A DNA stretch of 9,437 nt from positions 1-9,437 of the forward strand of contig ONNL01000188.1 of NCBI GenBank assembly GCA_900319195.1, read 5' to 3'. The DNA comes from an uncultured Ruminococcus sp. Lineage in GTDB: Bacteria > Bacillota > Clostridia > Oscillospirales > Ruminococcaceae. The position numbers and the translations under genes are program-made. Under the pieces are notes generated by a model. It had not been told where the DNA came from. It made no database searches and saw nothing but the letters and a program-made list of their open reading frames with translations. Positions 5,937 through 9,437 of the stretch are shown piece after piece (the stretch's first letter is position 1; every line of letters begins with the position of its first letter).

Positions 5937-6490
5937 TATTCAGCCTCCTCCGCAGCCGCCTTCACAAAGACAGCGGCACTGATCTTTCCGTATTTATAAG
6001 TCTTTCTCAGCGTCATTCCCTCGGGAGCCGCAGGTGCATCTGCCTCAGCCTCATACTCACAGATGATAAGTCCGCCCTCGTTGAGCTTCTTTGCCGCAAA
6101 CGGCAGTACGTTGTCAACGTGGCTGTGGCGGTAAGGCGGGTCGAGGATAATTATGTCGAAGGTCTTTGAGGTGAGCTTGATGAAGTCATAGCTGTCGCGG
6201 CTTATCACCTCTGCCTGTCTTTCAAGACCTGTTGTGCGGAGATTTTCCCTCACACAGCTTATCGCCCTCTGTGAGCTGTCGATAAAAACGGCGTGCTTTG
6301 CGCCGCGGCTGAGAGCCTCGATACCGAGCTGACCGCTTCCTGCAAAGAGGTCGAGCACCTCTGCGCCGTCGAGCTCGAACTGTACAGCCGAGAAAATGCC
6401 CTCCTTGACCTTATCCGTTGTAGGTCTTACGTCAAGACCCTCGGGAGCGACAAGTCTCCTGCCTCTTGCGATACCTGTAATAACTCTCAT
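5936..6490 (-). CDS. rsmD: 16S rRNA (guanine-966 N2)-methyltransferase
   Basis: RsmD methylates G966 (E. coli numbering) of 16S rRNA using S-adenosylmethionine, near the P-site. The 184-residue protein shows MRVITGIARGRRLVAPEG (1-18) and RPTTDKVKEGIFS (22-34), which are substrate-side motifs of the family, then VLDLFAGSGQLGIEALSRGA (45-64), the SAM-binding motif I, and IILDPPY (114-120), the N-methyltransferase motif IV. The start is the ATG at 6490, preceded by GGAGGAGC; translation could extend upstream to 6559, but the extension (MCVYFSRQSPEDC...) is not family-like, covers the promoter's leader and has no ribosome site. It is the first gene after a strong promoter and is coupled to coaD. 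Confidence 0.96.
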   Translation of the reverse strand: MRVITGIARGRRLVAPEGLDVRPTTDKVKEGIFSAVQFELDGAEVLDLFAGSGQLGIEALSRGAKHAVFIDSSQRAISCVRENLRTTGLERQAEVISRDSYDFIKLTSKTFDIIILDPPYRHSHVDNVLPFAAKKLNEGGLIICEYEAEADAPAAPEGMTLRKTYKYGKISAAVFVKAAAEEAE

Positions 6491-6562
6491 AAAAGACTGC
6501 TCCTCCGAAAATCTGCCGTAACAGTCCTCGGGGGACTGTCTGCTGAAGTATACACACATTAT

Positions 6563-6591
6563 ATTATATCTTATCTGCGCGGATTTGTCTA
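6563..6591 (-). promoter_or_regulatory. Sigma-A-type promoter of the rsmD operon
   Basis: On the - strand TAGACA (6586-6591, five of six matches) is followed after exactly 17 bases by a perfect TATAAT (6563-6568). The start of transcription would lie near 6556, giving a leader of about 65 bases before the rsmD ATG. This is the best consensus promoter in the window and may drive all genes from rsmD onward. Confidence 0.8.
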
Positions 6592-6625
6592 TATTTTTTG
6601 AAAAGATAAGTCATTCTGCACAAGC

Positions 6626-6643
6626 CGCTGAGCTTTTTCAGCG
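6626..6643 (-). terminator. Weak hairpin after uvrC
   Basis: CGCTGA (6626-6631) and TCAGCG (6638-6643) form a 6-bp stem with a 6-base loop between the uvrC stop and the rsmD promoter. No T run follows on the - strand, so termination here would be inefficient or need a protein factor. It is the only candidate in this 187-base spacer. Confidence 0.3.
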
Positions 6644-6677
6644 TGATATTTGCCGTTATTGTAAATGGAGCGCGTTA

Positions 6678-8495
6678 TTACATATTCTGAATGACCTCGA
6701 AAAGCTCCTGTGCGACGGTGAGATTCACGCCTGCGGTCTGAGCAAGCTCCTCCGCGGACGCTTTTTTGAGATTCCCGATGGTCTTATATCTTGTGAACAG
6801 CTTTGCAGCCTTTTTCTCGCCTATGCCCTTCACGGTCAGCAGCTCCGAGCTGTATGTCTTTTTCTTGTGGCGCGAGTGCATGAAGCTCACCGAGTATCTG
6901 TGCACCTCGTCCTGTATCCTTGTGACGAGCGCAAAGGCTGCCTGAAGGTTGTTTATCTGTATCTCACTGCCGCCCGTGGCAATGGCACGGGTGCGGTGCT
7001 TACTGTCCTTGACCATGCCGAAAAGGGCAATGTCAAGTCCGAGCTCGCGGAGTATCGGAGCAACTGCATTTACGTGTCCCTTGCCGCCGTCGAGGAGAAT
7101 GAGGTCGGGCTTGCGAGTGAAATACTCGTCGCCCTCCTGTGTGATTATATGCATGAGTCGGCGGCGCAGCACCTCCTGCATACTGCCGTAGTCATTCTGG
7201 AGCTCCTGTTCCTTTATCGTGAAGCGCTTGTACGCCTTTTTGAGCGGTCGCCCGTCCTCGAATACGACCATTCCCGCGACCATTGACTCCGAGGAGAGAT
7301 TCGATATATCGTAAGCCTCGATGTATTTCGGCGGCTTGTCCAGTCCGAGCGACCTCCCGAGCTGTTCAAGAGCAATGACCTCTTTTGCTGTGCGGCTGTT
7401 CTTTATCGCGGCATACTCAGCGCTGTTATTCTTTGCGAGCACGAGAAGCTCGTGGCGCAGGCTTTTCTGCGGCACAAACAGCTCCACCTTGTGACCTGCC
7501 TGAGCCTCGAGCATTTCCGTTATGAGCTCGGAGTCCTCGGGCAGATGGTCTGTAATTATCATCTTTGGTATGTCCTGCCGCCCGTGATAGAACTGCTGCA
7601 TGAATTCACCGAGTATGTCCCCGTCGGACTTGTCGAGCTCGAATACCGCCTTATCGAACAGCCTGTGCTCGCGGTACATGAGCACGGAGATGTAGAGACC
7701 GTCGATAGCCTCTGCGATACCGATAACGTCTGCCGCTCTGACACTGCTGTTGATTATCTTCTGCTTCTCGGATGCTTTCTTCACGGCATTTATGCGGTCG
7801 CGGAGCAGAGCAGCCTTTTCAAATTCAAGCCTTTCCGCAGCCTCATTCATTTCCCTTTCCATTCGCTCCACGGACTCGGCACTGCCGTTTTTGATGAACT
7901 CTATCGCCTGTTCTATCGTGCGCCTGTAATCGGTCTGACTTACCCTGCCGCGGCAGACTCCCATGCAGAGCTTGATGTGATAGTTCAGGCAGGGGCGACC
8001 CTTGCCGAAATCCTGCGGAAATTTCTTGTGGCAGGTCGGGAGCATGAAAACACGGTTTGCCTCGCTGACGGCTTCCTTTGTGATGAATCCGCTCATGTAC
8101 GGTCCGAGGCAGCGTCCCGCCTTGAGAGTATTTTTCTCGGCGGTGATGCGCGGATAGGCTTCGTCTGAGATGCGGATATAGTGGTAGCCCTTGTCGTCCT
8201 TGAGGAGGATATTGTATTTCGGCTTGTGCTGCTTGATGAGGGAGCATTCGAGCAGGAGAGCCTCATATTCGCTGTCCGTCACGATGAAGTCGTAGTCGTA
8301 GACGTTTGAGACCATTGCCGCAACCTTCGGGGTATGGTCGGGATTCTCACGGAAATAGCTCGACACGCGGTTGCGGAGATTTTTTGCCTTGCCGATGTAG
8401 ATGATGTGCCTGTCCTTGTTTTTCATGAGGTAGACACCCGGCGAGGTCGTGAGCTTATAGGTCTTTTCGCGGAGGTAGGGCAGTCTTGGGTTCAT
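6678..8495 (-). CDS. uvrC: Excinuclease ABC subunit C
   Basis: UvrC makes both incisions around a DNA lesion once UvrA and UvrB have loaded, the committed step of nucleotide excision repair. The 605 residues carry all expected parts. The GIY-YIG nuclease for the 3' cut is at about 16-95 (GVY 20-22, YIG 33-35, Arg 43, Glu 83, Asn 95). Four cysteines at 155, 169, 177 and 181 match the ligands of the UvrC [4Fe-4S] cluster. A UVR domain for UvrB contact is at about 205-240 (RLEFEKAALLRDRI). The RNase H-like domain for the 5' cut contains the catalytic triad Asp 396 (AYDISN), Asp 469 (LLDGGKGH) and His 532. A helix-hairpin-helix DNA-binding region closes the protein (LLTVKGIGEKKAAKLF, about 552-567). 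The ATG at 8495 has AAGGAG upstream. It follows the anchored Thr-rich protein after 50 bases, with no clear promoter between, so co-transcription is possible. Confidence 0.98.
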   Translation of the reverse strand: MNPRLPYLREKTYKLTTSPGVYLMKNKDRHIIYIGKAKNLRNRVSSYFRENPDHTPKVAAMVSNVYDYDFIVTDSEYEALLLECSLIKQHKPKYNILLKDDKGYHYIRISDEAYPRITAEKNTLKAGRCLGPYMSGFITKEAVSEANRVFMLPTCHKKFPQDFGKGRPCLNYHIKLCMGVCRGRVSQTDYRRTIEQAIEFIKNGSAESVERMEREMNEAAERLEFEKAALLRDRINAVKKASEKQKIINSSVRAADVIGIAEAIDGLYISVLMYREHRLFDKAVFELDKSDGDILGEFMQQFYHGRQDIPKMIITDHLPEDSELITEMLEAQAGHKVELFVPQKSLRHELLVLAKNNSAEYAAIKNSRTAKEVIALEQLGRSLGLDKPPKYIEAYDISNLSSESMVAGMVVFEDGRPLKKAYKRFTIKEQELQNDYGSMQEVLRRRLMHIITQEGDEYFTRKPDLILLDGGKGHVNAVAPILRELGLDIALFGMVKDSKHRTRAIATGGSEIQINNLQAAFALVTRIQDEVHRYSVSFMHSRHKKKTYSSELLTVKGIGEKKAAKLFTRYKTIGNLKKASAEELAQTAGVNLTVAQELFEVIQNM

Positions 8496-8545
8496 GGTTT
8501 TCTCCTTTTATGCAAATGGCTTGTGGCGTGTCATGGCTTGCGGCA

Positions 8546-9100
8546 TTACTGCCTGTCGTAGTATGCCTTCTTGCCGCTCGGCTTGAAATATGTCCGTATA
8601 TAGCCGTCGGTCGAGAGTACGACGAACTCGTTTGTCGCTTCGATGTAGTATACAAAGTCGCCGTCCTCAGCCTCGGTCTTGTGCAGAGCCTCGTCGGAGT
8701 TGATGACATCGCTTGCGCCGCGCTCGTATTCCTCGGCGGTAGCGTAGTCGAAGTCCGCGCCGTGCTTCTCGAAGTGCTGTTGGAGGAGTTTGTCATTGCG
8801 GAATGTGTACACGACGTAGTCATTATCATCGGGAGCGTCGGTCGGTGCTTCTGTCGGCTTCTCCGTCACGAGAGCGCCTGTGGTTCTCTCAGTCTTTTTC
8901 GCGCTCTTTGTTACAGGTGCGGCTGTGACTGCCGTGACCGGAGCTTCGGTCTCGGCTTCTGTGACGTATTCGGTAACAACAGCAGTTTTCTGCGGCTCGT
9001 TATCGCTGTTTTTTACGACCTGTGAGCCGACTCCGCCGCCTATCGCGCCGAGGACTGCAACGACGATACCTGTGATTATCTTTTTAGCTTTCGCGTTCAT
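8546..9100 (-). CDS. Membrane-anchored protein with Thr-rich linker and toxin-RNase-like C-terminal domain
   Basis: A 184-residue protein with no certain assignment. Residues 1-7 are basic (MNAKAKK) and about 8-29 are a Gly/Val/Ile membrane helix, giving an N-in anchor or uncleaved signal; no lipobox Cys is present. About 38-93 form a low-complexity linker with TEAP/TDAP repeats (VTEKPTEAPTDAPDD), typical of extracellular spacers in Ruminococcus. About 95-184 form a compact domain: a helix with two histidines (LLQQHFEKHG, H109 and H113), then ASDVINSDEALHKTEAEDGD, and strands ending FVVLSTDGYIRTYFKP and AYYDRQ. This pattern recalls BECR-fold RNase domains of polymorphic and CdiA-type toxins, where helix-1 His and a late Ser/Thr/Arg set are catalytic. 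That resemblance is from memory. The domain would sit outside the cell. The ATG has AAGGAG and a promoter upstream. No immunity-like gene is adjacent in the window. It may equally be a non-catalytic envelope protein. Confidence 0.82.
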   Translation of the reverse strand: MNAKAKKIITGIVVAVLGAIGGGVGSQVVKNSDNEPQKTAVVTEYVTEAETEAPVTAVTAAPVTKSAKKTERTTGALVTEKPTEAPTDAPDDNDYVVYTFRNDKLLQQHFEKHGADFDYATAEEYERGASDVINSDEALHKTEAEDGDFVYYIEATNEFVVLSTDGYIRTYFKPSGKKAYYDRQ

Positions 9101-9129
9101 AATGTACTCCTTATAATAGCTTTACCCAT

Positions 9130-9158
9130 ATTATACACCATTGCGGAGAATTTCGCAA
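9130..9158 (-). promoter_or_regulatory. Probable promoter of the anchored-protein gene, with palindrome over -35
   Basis: On the - strand TTGCGA (9153-9158, four of six matches) is followed after 17 bases by a perfect TATAAT (9130-9135), about 30 bases before the ATG at 9100. The -35 is covered by an inverted repeat with arms TTGCG (9141-9145) and CGCAA (9154-9158) separated by 8 bases, which is where a repressor would be expected to bind. Confidence 0.65.
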
Positions 9159-9188
9159 GAAAAAAGGTCAAATAACTTCTTGGGAGGT

Positions 9189-9287
9189 CGTCAGGGGCTG
9201 ACGTTTGCGTATTTACCCACCCTCACAAACACGCAAGTCTGTCAGGACCGCAGTCTCTGACTGCGCTTGTTATAGTCTTGACAGACT
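9189..9287. repeat. Three consecutive hairpins, the last a large composite stem
   Basis: This lies in the gene-free right end (9137-9405). CGTCAG/CTGACG (9189-9194, 9198-9203) form a 6-bp stem with a GGG loop. TTGCGT/ACGCAA (9205-9210, 9231-9236) form a second stem with a 20-base loop. A third, larger structure pairs 9236-9248 (AGTCTGTCAGGAC) with 9275-9287 (GTCTTGACAGACT), 13 pairs with one G-U wobble on the + strand; directly inside it 9249-9255 and 9259-9265 form 7 more pairs around a TCT loop, leaving a 9-base bulge at 9266-9274. No ORF covers it and no T run follows. It could be a structured RNA, a mobile palindromic repeat or a cruciform site. Confidence 0.65.
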
Positions 9288-9304
9288 AAGGGCTTGTGGC
9301 ATCA

Positions 9305-9334
9305 TTGGCAAATGCGAACGCCGCACTGTATAAA
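9305..9334 (+). promoter_or_regulatory. Candidate + strand promoter pointing out of the window
   Basis: TTGGCA (9305-9310) and TATAAA (9329-9334) each match five of six consensus bases, with an 18-base spacer and a TG directly before the -10. It points right, toward a possible start at 9406. About 12 bases downstream TCCTTAA (9346-9352) and TTAAGGA (9378-9384) can pair, so the leader may fold. Confidence 0.45.
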
Positions 9335-9405
9335 TTCGCCTGAAATCCTTAATGGGTACCTCTAAAAACCTGTTTGGTTAAGGAAAAATCAGATAGGTGC
9401 TGTAG

Positions 9406-9437
9406 ATGTTAGGAAAACTGTCGCAGGCGGGCTTTCG
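9406..9437 (+). CDS. Possible first codons of a rightward gene, cut by the window end
   Basis: ATG at 9406 opens a frame that stays open for the ten codons visible (MLGKLSQAGF) and is preceded by AGGTG with 6 bases between, a plausible ribosome site, and by a candidate promoter about 75 bases upstream. Ten codons cannot identify a product, and the same stretch is also open on the other strand. Treat it as a hint only. Confidence 0.25.
   Translation, partial: MLGKLSQAGF

Noticed and set aside
7452..8168. 238-codon + strand frame, and a 233-codon one at 6585-7286
   Set aside because: Most of both is antisense to uvrC, whose frame carries all catalytic residues; only the start of the second lies in the adjacent spacer. 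The Leu/His/Val-rich translations are typical shadow frames.
1..9437. CRISPR arrays, insertion sequences, tRNA or rRNA genes
   Set aside because: No regularly spaced direct repeats, no transposase frame with flanking inverted ends and no cloverleaf or rRNA-like stretch was seen on either strand.

Overview
The window looks like chromosomal DNA from a spore-forming gut clostridium, probably Ruminococcus or a close Oscillospiraceae relative. Support comes from dipicolinate synthase genes (only endospore formers need them in this setting), a CIRCE/HrcA heat-shock operator, the pairing of holB with ricT (typical of Bacillota), and a secreted protein with a Thr/Glu/Ala/Pro linker of the kind common in Ruminococcus. 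The genus is inference; no rRNA or tRNA gene is present.

Layout. Positions 1-878 (+ strand): the 3' end of dpaA overlapping a complete dpaB, ending at a hairpin (896-925) shared with the convergent hsp20. All remaining complete genes are on the - strand. In order of transcription from right to left: a membrane-anchored protein with a Thr-rich linker and a C-terminal domain resembling BECR-fold RNase toxins (9100-8546); uvrC (8495-6678); a clear sigma-A-type promoter (6591-6563) opening rsmD - coaD - coiled-coil protein (6490-4929); a strong intrinsic terminator lying inside this gene run; holB - ricT - queH (4871-2372); a 230-bp spacer with interlocking inverted repeats; ybaK (2114-1626); and hsp20 (1387-968) behind a perfect CIRCE element. 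The rightmost ~300 bp (9137-9437) hold no complete gene, but contain consecutive hairpins, a candidate + strand promoter and perhaps the first codons of a rightward gene cut by the window edge.

Functionally most of the window is housekeeping: nucleotide excision repair (UvrC), 16S rRNA methylation (RsmD), coenzyme A synthesis (CoaD), clamp loading (HolB), RNA-processing control (RicT), queuosine tRNA modification (QueH), aminoacyl-tRNA editing (YbaK) and protein holding under heat stress (Hsp20). The parts most worth a second look are the anchored toxin-like protein, the terminator placed directly before holB, the CIRCE element that could also terminate ybaK transcription, the nested pairings at 2242-2324 and the large composite hairpin at 9236-9287. 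No CRISPR array, insertion sequence, integrase, tRNA or rRNA was seen.
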